64,000 nucleotides of DNA from Zhengitettix transpicula (taxonomy: Eukaryota > Arthropoda > Insecta > Orthoptera > Tetrigidae), in NCBI GenBank assembly GCA_037074705.1, contig CM073594.1:72774509-72838508 (forward strand), given 5' to 3'. The notes under the pieces were generated by a model. The model did no database searches, was not told the origin of the DNA, and saw nothing but the letters and a program-made list of their open reading frames with translations. A program made the position numbers and the translations under genes. Shown here piece by piece: positions 11,300 through 21,845 of this stretch; position 1 is the first letter of the stretch, and every line of letters starts with the position of its first letter.

Positions 11300-11775
11300 T
11301 ACCAGTTATGAATCTAAGGTATGTTGTGGCAAACCAGGCCCGAGAAAACGGTTTTTAGATAAAGAACCTACGTAATGATTGATGAAGTTGGTTACCAGAC
11401 TGGTGGTTTCAGCCACACAGCGACGTCCCTCGCAACTGGTCATAGGCTTGGTGGCCTCCGATGGAGTTATGCCGGACCCACTGCTCACAACCACATCGTC
11501 ATCCAGAGTGATCTACAGGCTTCAACTTATAGCGACCCGTCTGTCCAACTGCCTTCCTATTGGTGTTTTCTCATTGGTTGTGGACCAATCTCAAGCCCTA
11601 GACAATCTGGCTTCGTTAATTTCATCAGCAAGAAGCCCTTCTGCACCTGGCTGTTTTCGGCCCGGAGAAACCCTCGGCTTTTAAATAATGGATGTAAAGT
11701 AATAACCCCTGACAGCCTGGCACCGAACGGTATTTTTCGCTGATGGTGGAAGAATCAGCGAAACCATGGTTGCTC
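11300..11775. other. Balanced-composition block with overlapping frames, probable repeat
   Basis: The block is less AT-rich than its flanks and open in two plus-strand frames (about 11375-11743 and 11379-11684), neither resembling a known family. It ends with a perfect 7-bp hairpin, CGCTGAT/ATCAGCG (about 11739-11762), followed by GAAACC. It could be the untranslated region of a transposon. No second copy was seen in this window, so the repeat call is inference. Confidence 0.3.
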
Positions 11776-12267
11776 ACGCGATTAAACAAAACTGACTAAA
11801 ATATCAGCATAAATCTATGAAAGAGACGCCTATCCTCAATAACGCGCTATACACTGTTGGCTTTACTTATGCAGAAATTTTCCTAGACCCAGTGAAGAAG
11901 AAGCTGCAGCCACACACAAGACCACGCAATTCCAGGAAACTAGATACTCTTCACGTATGGAATAAACAATCTCCCTCATTTTTTAAACTGTTTCAGTTTG
12001 AAAATTCCTAATGTTCATCTTCTTATCATCTGTTTCATCCAACATATCTCTGGTAGTGAGACTCGTGAGACGTGGTGGTTTCTTTGATAAGTGTCGTCTC
12101 ACCGTTGTCGTGGTCTTGTCAGCGTGGAAGTCGTAATTATGTGACTGTGTCGTCTTCACTGACAGCTGAGGTCTTCTTCCCCGACCCTGGCGACTCAGCA
12201 GTTCGCGTCGACGTCCTCGTGGAGGAGGAGGAGCAGTCCCAGTCACCCAACCATTGGAAAAGCTATC

Positions 12268-12560
12268 TGTATTCAAAATGAAAAATTTACGTCTGTTTTG
12301 AAAATTACTAATAATAAAAATAGCCAAGTACAGACAAAAGTAGTGATGATATAAATACCACACAACGTTTCTTGAAACCTTGATCGTTTGTCAACTGACT
12401 TGTGCAGATGTGTCGCTCAAGGCTCTTGTGGTTTCGTAGTTTTCTTAGCATCTGAAGAAAGGTACAGGGGTCCCAGAAACGTTGTGTGGTTTTTATATCA
12501 TCACTTCTTTTGTCTGTATTTGGCTATCTTTCTTATTGTTAAAAATTTCTTAAGTCTAAA
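12268..12560. repeat. Head-to-head pair of hammerhead-tail repeats
   Basis: The left arm (12268-12372) is the tail block in minus orientation: TTACGTCTG, ATAGCCAAGTACAGACAAAA, GATATAAATACCACACAACG. The right arm (about 12475-12550) is the same block in plus orientation: CGTTGTGTGGTTTTTATATC, TTTTGTCTGTATTTGGCTAT. About 100 bp separates them. The arms could fold into a long imperfect hairpin. The right arm is preceded by a ribozyme-like motif at 12448-12492. Confidence 0.55.
12448..12492 (+). ncRNA. Hammerhead-ribozyme-like motif (weak stem II)
   Basis: CUGAAGA at 12452-12458, then a poorly paired GGUACAGGGGUCC segment, GAAAC, GUU, then GUGUGG. The CUGANGA and GAAAC boxes are intact, but stem II pairs badly and the arm upstream of the box (AGCAU) pairs only partly with GUGU downstream. 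Probably inactive. Confidence 0.3.
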
Positions 12561-12574
12561 TGTAAGGAAGACAA

Positions 12575-12790
12575 AAGCTCCTTTCACACTATCCGTTGTT
12601 TTTTTTCGGGGTGCACCGTCCGAGGAAATAAACGGACGGAGACATTCTTTATTCGACTGAAGAAGCTTATGGTCCCTTTCACACTGTCCGGCGACGGGGA
12701 CGAGTGTGTCAGTCACTACGTACATCCGGGGAGACAACAATAACGTCCTAGTCAGCTGTGGTGGGACGAAGCATATATTTGAATTCTCCG
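12575..12790 (+). repeat. Paired MITE-like repeat with CCTTTCACACTGTCCG ends, copy 1
   Basis: CCTTTCACACT-type words occur at about 12581 and 12674, the second followed by GGCGACGGGGACGAGTGTGT. CACACT and AGTGTG face each other as a short hairpin. Between them are CCGTCCGAGGAAATAAACGG and GACTGAAGAAGCTTATGG. The same layout recurs at 13445-13670. The ends resemble DNA-transposon inverted termini. The superfamily is not certain; a Harbinger-like origin is a guess. Confidence 0.45.
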
Positions 12791-13444
12791 CACATAAACA
12801 TAGCATATATTTATATTTACATTAATGTAATACAAAAAAGGCTTTTCTTCCCTGATCTGGGACCTCTTCAGGAGTGTACATATTACATTAAATCAGAGTT
12901 TGGTTTTAGCTCCCACAAACATACCTGAAGGGGATTATTCGGGAAAGATTAGGGAGAGGAATCGGCGATCTTTATGTAGGGAAATTTACGTTTCTGGACA
13001 GAACCATTCGGGATTGGATCAGCAAAGCTGCCTGCAACTAATAAGGGTATGCTTTTGGTATTTAGTTAAATATGTAAAGAAGTGAAGTGGGAAGAGCAAA
13101 GAATTTTTAAAACTATTTTTTAATCCTCTTTCCAATATTTATTTTATGTTTATGTTATTGCCAAATATAGTCGCCGGGCCTTGCCCAATGCAATTAAATA
13201 AATACATCTATCTATAATTTATTATAAAGCGTACGTTAGAAATTATGTCTACTTAAATTATTTTACAATAATTCCACTCCTGTCTTCATTGTCAATCACC
13301 GTTTTCCCCTCTTTGTTTAACTTACTGTGAGGCACAGATTAACAATTCTTCTTCTGTCTTCATTGTTGATAAGGATTTTCCTTCGTTTTCTTCTCGTCCG
13401 ATGAACAACCCCTGGCTTCGTTGTTGCTTCTTCATTTTTCTCTC

Positions 13445-13670
13445 ATCCGCCTTGGACTCCTTTCACACTGTCCGTTTCTTTTTTCCGGATTCGTCCATCC
13501 GGGGAAAAAATGGACGAGGACACCGTTTTTACACTCGACCGAAGAAGCTCTTATGGCGCCTTTCACACTGTCCGGTGACGGGGACGAGTGTGTCAGCCAC
13601 ATTTGTATATCTCGGCAATATTCGGGCCACAGTGTAGCCCGAACATTTCCCACGTGCACGTAATGTGGCC
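13445..13670 (+). repeat. Paired MITE-like repeat, copy 2
   Basis: Same organisation as 12575-12790: CCTTTCACACTGTCCG at about 13459 and 13559 (100 bp apart), the second followed by GTGACGGGGACGAGTGTGTC. A local hairpin, CCGGATTCGTCCATCCGG, lies inside, with a TGGACGAGGACA segment between. Frames across it on both strands are by-products of this composition. Confidence 0.45.
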
Positions 13671-13974
13671 GGAAAAAAAGCTTATTAGCGCAGAATTAAT
13701 TGTGATAAAAAATTTCAAGTAATTGAAGAAGAGTAGGACCTGGATTCGTTAAAGAGTATTAAAAATATAATTTTATTATAAAAAATTTTAAATAATAATT
13801 TGATATAAAATCCTTGTGAAAATGTAAATGGTCCTGTAATTTTTTTCCCTTTTCTAATTTAAACAAAAAATCAGTCTTAGCACAACCGTCAGTGACCAAC
13901 TGAGAGCATCAGTTGATCCCTTCCGGACGGGAAAATCCGGAGAAAAAGGAGTAGTGTGATCCTGCCTAAGGACG

Positions 13975-14290
13975 TGTTTATTGGTAATAAAGTATTTAGA
14001 GAAAACACAGAAAAGAGGCATTCAGTGAATATAGTTGGAAATCAAGTAAAATGGGTTCTAAAATTTAAATATCTGGGCATATACATTGTTAGTAAACTTA
14101 GTTTGAATATTTAAATAACAATATAGCAAACAAAGCGGCGATAGGACTGGTGTTCATAGCCCGGTGCTTCCCATGGTCAACGAGATCTTAAAATATGAAT
14201 TGCCCAAAATTGTACTCTTCTTTCAATAACAAAAGCACTATTGAATAAAAGACGTAAGGAGAATGTAAGGAGGTAGAAAAGAATGTTCTA
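13975..14290 (+). pseudogene. LINE reverse-transcriptase relic (KYLG region)
   Basis: The plus strand reads ENTEKRHSVNIVGNQVKWVL then KFKYLGIYI (about 14060-14088), and after a stop a run resembling NIANKAAIGLVFIARCLPMV with frame changes. The F-K-Y-L-G patch, a spacer and an ...IAN-K-A... helix are typical of the thumb region just after the YADD motif in jockey-type LINEs. The catalytic part is missing and stops are frequent. Confidence 0.5.
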
Positions 14291-14499
14291 ACATTTATTG
14301 ATAGGTTGTAAAACGCATTAATTAGTATGCTTAATACGAGAGTGGTTCAATATTTTTTTTCTCCTTAAATAAATTAGTTATGTGAAAATTTTGAATTTGG
14401 CGCAAAACCTCAAACATTCTTCTCAAACCCACTTCAGAAACAACTTCCTAAGTCAACAGGCGGCAGCACTGCACCCTCTTGCAAAATGATTGACTTTGA

Positions 14500-14860
14500 C
14501 GTACGAGTAGACAACGTTCTATGCTTGAATTCTTAAATGCGGAAGGTGAAACGACCAATCGAATTCATAAAAGGCTGAAAAATGTTTAAGGAGATACAAC
14601 AGTGGATGTCAGCACTGTTCTACAGTGATGGATTCGTGGCTGTAACAAAGCTGAAGGGCGTCGATGGCTTCGGAAGCAAGACCACACTTTTTACCACATG
14701 CTCGTGTTAAATGGTGGACAAAAACTGTGGAAAAGGACGGAGACTATATTTAAAAGTGAACATTTAATCGTTAATATTGTGCTGGGTAAATCGCATCTAA
14801 TTGTCTTGATAAACAAAAGAGAGAGAAAATAGGAGACATTACTTATTGACTCACCCTCGT
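14500..14860 (+). pseudogene. Mariner-like element with internal deletion
   Basis: About 14523-14640 reads LEFLNAEGETTNRIHKRLKN, stop, GDTTVDVSTV. This is the N-terminal helix-turn-helix of a Tc1/mariner-type transposase. About 14707-14745 reads VKWWTKTVEKDGDYI, the C-terminal tail pattern of such transposases. The DDE/D core that should lie between (several hundred residues' worth) is absent, so the ends of the gene were joined by deletion. A candidate 3' terminal inverted repeat, GACATTACTTATTGACTCAC then CCTCGT, lies at 14834-14860 and is followed by AT. A matching 5' inverted repeat was not found. Non-autonomous and dead. Confidence 0.6.
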
Positions 14861-15184
14861 ATTAATAAAGTGATGTGGATAATATGCAATTCCTTTAATG
14901 TAAACCCATAGTAGTAGTAAGAAAGGCCTCAAACATCAGTAGGACAATGTAAGAAAAATTTGGGAAATTGGCTTGAGTGAGTTAACATAATATTAAGATT
15001 TATAGTATTGAATACGTTGTGTGTGAAATTTTATGATAATTTGTGTCTGTTGGTTAAAATTGTAAATTAATTGTCCATAGGCTGTTCGGAAATAAATAAA
15101 TTCGTTGCTCAACATTGTTGGTTACACAAAATGTAAACACAGCGGCCATAGTTTCCCTATGACTGTAGTTGACATGTTCTTTAC

Positions 15185-15275
15185 CAGTTGTTGAGTTTAT
15201 TATCCAGTGAGTGACCTGGGAACTTTGTACTTGATCAATAATATACCTTCTCCATGCTGGTTGAGACGAGCTTCG
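15185..15275 (+). repeat. Short dispersed repeat (copy A)
   Basis: GTTTATTATCCAGTGAGTGA, then an ACTTTGTACTT block and CATGCTGG, recur at 20535-20615 as GTTTATTATCTAGTGAAAGA with the same following blocks. Likely a fragment of one transposon family. Class unknown. Confidence 0.4.
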
Positions 15276-16204
15276 TTGTTCCTCGTATACGTATATATAT
15301 AGATTGTTAATTTACGACAGGCAGGCAGAGAGGAACGGGTCCGTTATAATCATAATGAGGACGAGGGACATTATCTTGTCACGCCGGAGCCTCAAATGAA
15401 AGTGTTTAGTAGACACATGAATATACATGTCAGTCAAGGCGTGAATATTCATAAACAGTGCTGTACCTGCGATCAGTGGAATGCGAGCCAAAATGGACGT
15501 CAGTCCTCTGGAAACACGAACTCCGACGGTCAGGCAGAAGAGGAGGGTGCTGAAACCTGCCTCCAAACGAAAATGAAGCAGTTACAAAAAATATATATAG
15601 ACCAAATTAGATGATAAAAAAATTGTAGTATTAATATAAACATAATTAATGTATCATGGCAACAAGTAAGAATTCATAATTAAAATTTATAAATTTTATA
15701 ATACAGTAAACATTTCCTCCCACGGACCTCTTCGGCTGAATCTAAAAATAAATATAAAGAAAAAGACAATCGCAAAATATTCACTAACCAGAACAGATCC
15801 TCTTTTTTAATAATTATTTGAAATAACCAACAGCAGACATACGAAGTGATGATATAAATACTTCTTTTTTCTGTTTTTGGCTATTTCATCTAATTATTAA
15901 CTTTAATTTTCATTGCAGTCTACAATTTGTTATCCTTTTTCATGTAACTTTTAATTACTTCAGTGAATAAATTTATTCTGACTGATCTGGGTCATACTTG
16001 ATTATATTATAATTATTTAAATTATTATTGCAATACAAAGAAAATACAATTTCAGATTATAGAATAAGAAAAAAACGGTCTTAAAAGTTTACTATTTTCA
16101 TAAAGAATTAGCCTAATTACAGACAAAATCAGTCATCATACTAATTACATCAAGAAGTAGGAAAATAACAGACAAGCTTAAGTGGCAAGCTTAAGTGGAA
16201 AAAT

Positions 16205-16640
16205 AAAACCACAATCTAATAAATTAAATATTGTGTTTGTATGTAAGTATGTGTGTATGTTCCACATAGAAATATACATGGAGAAAAATTCACCAAATTT
16301 CGTACACGTGTTCACTGCGAATAGGAAACAAACAATGTGGGGGTTAGACACGTCTACCACCCCCCAGTGGCGGGGATGGACATTTTCAAACATGCTCAAA
16401 GCGCCGATATTTGTGTCGGATAAATATTTTTCGGAGTCAGAGAGATTGATAGAATGTCTACCGATGTTGTTTGTGTATAATTTAAACCCCTTTTCGGCAT
16501 GGGAGAGGAGCCCCCTTAGGGGTGGGGGTGGATGGGCGCTACAAGTAAATATCGTGACAACAACCGAGATTGGAGTCAAATCCGGGGTTATGGATTTCGC
16601 TGAGTTTAATCATGACAACCCTGGCAACGCTGCTTTCAGA
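16205..16640 (+). mobile_element. Short Helitron-type non-autonomous copy
   Basis: The 5' part has TCTAATAAATTAAATATTG, TG-rich sequence, TATGTTCCACATAGAAATAT and TTCACCAAATTTCGTACACG. The middle has CACGTCTACCACCCCCCAGT. It carries one internal module (AGGGGTGGGGGTGGATGG through TTATGGATTTCGCTGAGTTT) and ends CCTGGCAACGCTGCTTTC, with the CTAG end lost. Overlapping frames on both strands (about 16178-16667) are shared by the other copies and are not genes. Confidence 0.6.
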
Positions 16641-16859
16641 ATAAAACCATCAGAAGCTTTCGAGTAGTTGAGTAAGTTACAGTAGGTTGTAGAATTAAGT
16701 AGTCAGATAAATATGACTAAAGTAGTCGAGAGCGTCTGATGAATACTTTTTAATAAAGTTGATATTTGTGGACCGTTCGTTTTATTAAATAATTCAACTG
16801 CCCAGTGCTGAAGTGAGAAATATTATAAACACTATATTTATGTATCACTTCATTTTGTC

Positions 16860-17600
16860 AGTTATTTGCCTACTTCTTTATCTAATTAGCATAATACCAT
16901 ATTTATATAAAATTTAAGGATTAAGAGGCGATTGTGGCCTTTCTTTATTTTTATCCAGCTGATTGTATCCGTTTCTTTTGGCTACTTCACTGCTTTACCT
17001 TTTTTTTTCATCACTCCGATTATAATATAAAAGCCTGGTGTAATCTCAGAGTCTACATTGAACCACATTTTTGGTATATTTAAATGGCGGCTGGTTGGGA
17101 TGGGAAGCAGGGTCCATCTGATAGCCTTGTGAACCTCCTGAGTTGTTGAGGGTCGGAGGAGGGGTTCGTTGCGAAACCCCAGGTGGAGGAAGCTCGGTCT
17201 TTGAGCGGCTCCGCATGAGGTCGGTCATCTCACAATGGCGAGCATCCTAACCTTCCCAGGACCACACTGTTATAAATTAGCAGTTCCCCTCCCTCAAACA
17301 CTTTGTGATTGCCTCATTTTTTGGAGGGGCGGTGTTCGGGCCTTTTGTCTGCCTTTGACATGATCTTCCGTCTCCTCTCTTCTCCCGATTCCTCCGCCGA
17401 CGTCTCTATTTCAAGTTGGCCGCAGTTTTTAACTGTGAATAAAACCACTGACGACCGACAGGCGGCAGCTTCGTGCTCTTGCAGGCTAGGAAACTACTCT
17501 ACTGGTATTCACAGCTTCAATGTGCTCAAAATCTTCCGCAAAAACAGGACAAATAAATAAACATCACAGCCAATATGTCAGAAGAAAATGCATTAATTAA
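16860..17600. other. Non-coding stretch, no gene recognised
   Basis: Two minor open frames lie at 17046-17228 (minus) and 17309-17560 (plus). Neither looks like a known protein. A TTATCTAATTAGCATA word near 16880 also occurs near 3255 and marks another shared repeat tail. Confidence 0.35.
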
Positions 17601-17625
17601 TTAAAAAACAAAATATTATTTCAAT

Positions 17626-17672
17626 ACAACGTTTCGTCCAAAATTTAAGGACATTGTCAGGTAATATACAGT
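17626..17672 (-). ncRNA. Hammerhead-ribozyme-like motif
   Basis: Minus strand: AUAUUAC, CUGACAA (one change from CUGANGA), one extra U, stem GUCC/GGAC with an A/U loop, GAAA, CGUU, then GUAUUG. Helix I can form between UUAC and the GUAU arm for three to four pairs. Stem II has four pairs with different loop sequence from the copies at 17.74-17.88 kb. Confidence 0.45.
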
Positions 17673-17740
17673 TTTGAACGTATTTCTGCGCCTATTAGTC
17701 AGAAAAAAGTAATTATTACATTTACAACATAATAAATATC

Positions 17741-17783
17741 ATACACGACGTTTCGTCCCTGATTGTGACCTCTTCAGGTGTAT
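17741..17783 (-). ncRNA. Hammerhead-ribozyme-like motif, left arm of a palindrome
   Basis: Minus strand: AUACAC, CUGAAGA (17771-17777 reversed), extra G, a stem with one A/G mismatch (GUCAC against GGGAC), GAAA (17751-17754 reversed), CGUC, then GUGUAU. Helix I pairs AUACAC with GUGUAU over six bases, two more than the partner copy at 17841-17880, and the change is complementary on both sides. Confidence 0.5.
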
Positions 17784-17840
17784 ATATGATTACATTCTAT
17801 AGTTTATTTAAATGTTCTTATAATTGAATGTAACATCCAC

Positions 17841-17880
17841 ACACCTGAAGAGGTCCCGATCAGGGACGAAACGTCGTGTT
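17841..17880 (+). ncRNA. Hammerhead-ribozyme-like motif, best-preserved copy
   Basis: In order: ACAC (17841-17844), CUGAAGA (17845-17851), one extra G, GUCCC (17853-17857), loop GAUCA, GGGAC (17863-17867), GAAA (17868-17871), CGUC (17872-17875), GUGU (17876-17879). ACAC pairs with GUGU as helix I and GUCCC with GGGAC as helix II. The ACGU after GAA is self-complementary, so helix III would need a dimer or be minimal; C17875 would be the cleavage-site base. The layout is that of a type I hammerhead. The base between CUGAAGA and helix II is not in the canonical motif and must be bulged, which may weaken or abolish cleavage. Penelope-like retroelements are the known carriers of such motifs. Confidence 0.55.
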
Positions 17881-18120
17881 TGATATTTATTATATTTTAA
17901 AATGAATAACTAAACTTTTTTTTGTGTTTAAAAGGCTACTATTTTTACTATCCAATTGTATATATATCTCTATAAATTAATAATTTTAATAGTTACATTT
18001 ATCTGTCTTCAGTGTAATTACAAATGCATGAACACAGCCAAATTAGTCAGAAATGACATCAATATTTAACTAATATTTATATAACTTCAGCAATGTATGG
18101 AAACTATTCATTACGCTGCA

Positions 18121-18161
18121 CACACGATGAAGTCTTAGATTGAGGGCGAAACGTTGTGTTA
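18121..18161 (+). ncRNA. Hammerhead-ribozyme-like motif (CUGANGA box damaged)
   Basis: CACAC, then CGAUGA where CUGAUGA is expected, a stem GUCUU/GAGGGC that still pairs through G-U wobbles, GAAA, CGUU, GUGU. Helix I ACAC/GUGU is intact. The stem differs from other copies but stays paired. Confidence 0.35.
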
Positions 18162-18794
18162 AATTTTTTGTTACTATATTCTTTCTTACTAATTTGGCTG
18201 TGTTCGTTATTAATTATTAATTATAGACACTTATTTCTAGTAAAAAAAAATTACATCAGCGGCTTTACTGAAAAAATTATATATCATAAGATTTTTTATT
18301 TCTTGCAAATAATAAGAAAACTGCATCTCAATAAAGTAACATAAAAATCATACATCAATGTAGAAAAATTTGAGACATCCCAAATCTAGACAATTGGTCA
18401 TTTTGAATAAAATAATTGTAAATTTCTTGACATAGGTTATAAGTAATGTGCAATAAAGTTTTCACAGCATTATAAATATCGTGTTTAAGAAATCTTTATC
18501 TCTTTTAGTATTTAGATATTCAAACTTGTAAAATATGTGTACCTGAAGGGGTTCCAAAAAACATACAACTCTCATGTCAATTTTTATTTTATTCAAATAT
18601 ATGTCTGGCAAATTGGGCTCGTTTAGTCATTTATAATTCAATCAAGTCAGAGAAATATAACGATTAAAGTAATTGAAACAGAAAAAAAGAATAAAATAAT
18701 AAGACAAGATTGATTGTTTTCATCATTAGGAGAAAGATGTTGAGATTTGTTCGTAAAGTGAAATAAGTAAATAATTACTCATTTCCAGTCAGAT

Positions 18795-18994
18795 TAGGTG
18801 TGTTCAATTACAACGTAGGACGCAAATCTTTGTATGGTACGATTTTTAAATTTAAAAAATTATATAACTTGATGTATTATTGGTGTAACTACACGTACAT
18901 TCGTCAAGCATCCTACTTGTCTGTAAGGCAACGTATAGTCTCAACGGACAAATTGTTAACATTGATGGAATTTTGTGACCAAATTATGTCATAA
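18795..18994 (+). pseudogene. Possible Merlin/IS1016-type transposase fragment
   Basis: A short frame reads FKFKKLYNLMYYWCNYTYIR then QASYLSV and, near the end, LLTLMEFCDQIMS. The order (FKK/KL, YYWC, YTYxxQA, then a W/EFC patch) resembles the region after the zinc ribbon in Merlin/IS1595-like transposases. The DDE residues are not present. Recognition rests on a short motif only. Confidence 0.3.
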
Positions 18995-19089
18995 GTTACA
19001 ATTAATTTTGATGTGCTGATGATGTCATTAACTTGGCCGAGAGATTCCATCAATGTTAATAAAATAATATTTTTCTGGAGACTGTATAT

Positions 19090-19712
19090 TGGTTTAAGTA
19101 AACCAATTTATTTGACCCCGAGTCACTTGATACTTAAAGCCTTCTTCTCCTAAGGAAAACGACCAATATAATCTATATATACTACTACGAAAGAATGTTC
19201 TCTCGCAGGCAGAACCTTGTAGGAGAGATACGAAGGGGCTACCTTTGGGTATGCCTTTTCCTCTCCGTTTTTGAACTAAGGTTCCCACAAGCCGAAGCAC
19301 CTCGGCCTGTTCTGAGCGGTGTATGTTCCGGGGTCACAGACCTTGGACATACGGTAAGAGTTGTCCGCTATTCCCATTGGAATAGTCGGCCAGCTGCCTC
19401 CTAAACTGGTCGAGGCACGGAGAAGAGAATGCTGCGTCCCCACAGCAAACTCCTCTCCCGCTATCGGAAGGGCGTGGGACAAGTACCCAATGCCCGACCT
19501 ACCTGATGCAGGTTTTTCTAGGGTTTTCCCTGCATTACTTTTAGGCGAATGCCGGGTAGGATCCTTAAATCACAGCCCGGGAGCCCTAGTTAACTCTTGG
19601 CTACCTTCCTCTACCCTTCCAAATCCCCCCTTTAAAATCCCTTCCTATGCTATTAAAGGGGAGTTGCCCAAAGTGGATTACCCTCATGTAGCCTGTTGCC
19701 CAAAACAAAAAA
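19090..19712 (-). repeat. Dispersed repeat X, copy 2 (long copy)
   Basis: On the minus strand it runs from AACAGGCTACATGAGGGTAA (right end, about 19705) through AGTTGCC, AAGGGATTTTAAAGGGG, AGGGCTCCCGGGCTGTG, CCTGCATCAGGTAGGTCGGG and CTATTCCAATGGGAATAGCG to CTGCCTGCGAGAGAA near 19195. It matches the unit at 46371-46890 almost along its whole length. The several overlapping frames (19195-19741) belong to the repeat. Confidence 0.6.
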
Positions 19713-19904
19713 ACGTAAGTGTACCTGCTGTTTTTGAGTAGACCCTGATTTAAACGTACTGTAGACTCGTTTTTTGAAGCATAAAAACAGAATAGAATAA
19801 ATTCCTTTTCCATAGATCCCTGATGAGAAGCAAAACTTCAAGGATGTGGAAAGCGTCAGATATATTACATTTTATGGACATATACATAATTAATATATTA
19901 ATTT

Positions 19905-20003
19905 ACTTAAAATTAACAATAAGAAAGCCAAATATAGAGAAAAGAAGTGATAATACAAATACCACACAACGTTTCTGGGATCTTTGCCTCTTTCTTCAGA
20001 TGC
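19905..20003 (-). repeat. Hammerhead-associated repeat: motif plus tail
   Basis: Minus strand: AGCAU, CUGAAGA, a segment AAGAGGCAAAGAUCCCA with weak internal pairing, GAAAC, GUU, then GUGUGGUAUUUGUAUUAUCA and the tail block UUUGGCUUUCUUAUUGUUAA. The CUGANGA and GAAAC boxes are intact, but helix II is poor. The order motif then tail is the same as at 12448-12550 and 51540-51664. Confidence 0.5.
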
Positions 20004-20059
20004 TAAAAAGAGCCTGGAGCGACACAACTGACTAGTGACTAGTGCACCTGAAGAAAGGG

Positions 20060-21840
20060 ACAAGAAACGTAAAATCAATATATCTAAAATACTTCAGTAG
20101 GTATACAATTATTTTGCAAAACCTCATTTCCAGTGTAGGAAGGAAGGCTGAGTAGGTCACTCTGGTGTTTCTTTGGACTTGGAACTCTCGTGTAAATTAT
20201 TGTTATTTCGTCTATTAAATGAATCATCCAGAGTTGGTACTAAATTTATCATAATTATTTATTACGAATACCAATCAAAGAGTAAATTAATTGACCTAAG
20301 AGAGAAAGTATACCTGGAATTTAACCGGCACGTTATCCTTATTATTAGGCAAGAAATATTATCTTTACCTGAGCAGTTACCCCGCAATCCAGTATCATTC
20401 CATATGGCATTAAGGAATAGAAATACATCATATATATTATTCAGTATTGCATGTTTCCTATCACTGTAATTTGCCATAACTCTGACTGTTGCTGAGCTAA
20501 GATTATTTATATGTTAAAATGTTATTTTACAGTTAAGTTTATTATCTAGTGAAAGACCAAGAAACTTTGTACTTCATTAATCACATACATTTTCCAGGCC
20601 AGGTATTCATACTGTATAGCATATATTTATTAAGTACTCTACGTTGGAAAAAAACAACAGATAATCTTTACTGGACATTTTTACTTGTTTCATCGCGAGT
20701 GTTGTCTGAAGAAGTACGTCGTTGGAGAGATCATCTCTTCCGCCATATTGGAGCGGCAAATTAGCCCCGTGGGTCCAGGTAGTCGGCTTAGCCCTTGTGT
20801 GTGTGAGAGAGGAAGGTGTAATGATCGCTTGCCTCCCTTCCACTTCTTCTTCAATGGGGGGGCCTCTCTTATCCACGCGCCGAAAACCAACGCGGCAGGA
20901 GGTAGGTCGCGCCACTTTTCAAGTAAGTCTCCTTTCCTCTCGACCTTAGCGTGTAAACACCAGGTATAATCCTCTCTTACAAACAACCACCTTTCCCAAC
21001 CCTCCGATTCTGTTCCTTCTGTGAACGCGCCAATCCAACCCTCCTTACCTTGTCCCGTCAAAGACCGTGATGCATTCCATTCTGTCAACACTTTGGACAA
21101 TAATCTACTCCTTCAGAAATATTCTCTGCTGAAACAACTGTATCAAGAGTGTTATGATATCTCATGAATTCATACTTAAACCAATAGGAAGCGAATACTG
21201 TACAAAACCAAGCAATCTAAGGCAGAAACTTGAAATAGGAGTGCCAATGGAAACTGGAGATGTTCCAAGTTAAACGGAGTGATAAACTGGGGAACGAAGA
21301 AGTTTCTGGAAGACTAACAAGAAGACTCTGTTGACATCCAGGTTACGTTAATCTAGTCACAGATAATTAGGAATGTCCCTAATTAAATCATTCATCAAAT
21401 CCAGAGAGGGATACAATGCAGTTTAAATTATGATTTAATATCTAAAACAAAATTCATTCTTAAACAAATCAGACAGAAATACTGAATAAAATGATGATAT
21501 CTAAGGAATAAATTTGTAAACTGGAGGCTTTGCACTGATAAATGAAGACTTTGAAGCCTGCCAACAAGAAGACTTTTCAGTGTCCAGATTCCATTAAACT
21601 AATCACAGACAATTGCAACTGCCTGAAGAGGCTGGTTGATGACTGTCACTAAACTCCTACAAAAAATTACCATGAATATATATTTCTCACAAGTAAACAT
21701 TCCATATTTGCTTGAGCAATATACAAACAGATATAAATTATATTTACTCCAGCTGTGAGTATTTCATAATTCAATGAAGCTGTACTAGGTTAAAAAGACT
21801 GAGCAAATCATATACCTGTTAAAGTATTTTAGATACTTTA
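20060..21840. other. Non-coding stretch, includes short repeat copy B
   Basis: 20535-20615 is the second copy of the short repeat at 15185-15275. The frame at 20173-20469 and the CpG-rich part near 20700-20930 resemble no family I know. Nothing else is recognised. Confidence 0.35.
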
Positions 21841-21845
21841 AAAAA

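Noticed and set aside
11739..11770. Hammerhead-like reading of CTGATGGTGGAAGAATCAGCGAAAC
   Set aside because: The CTGAT is part of a simple 7-bp hairpin with ATCAG, so the core box is base-paired and no helix I is available.
16178..16667. Overlapping 133- and 161-codon frames
   Set aside because: They lie wholly inside a Helitron-type copy and recur, frame-broken, in the other copies of the family.
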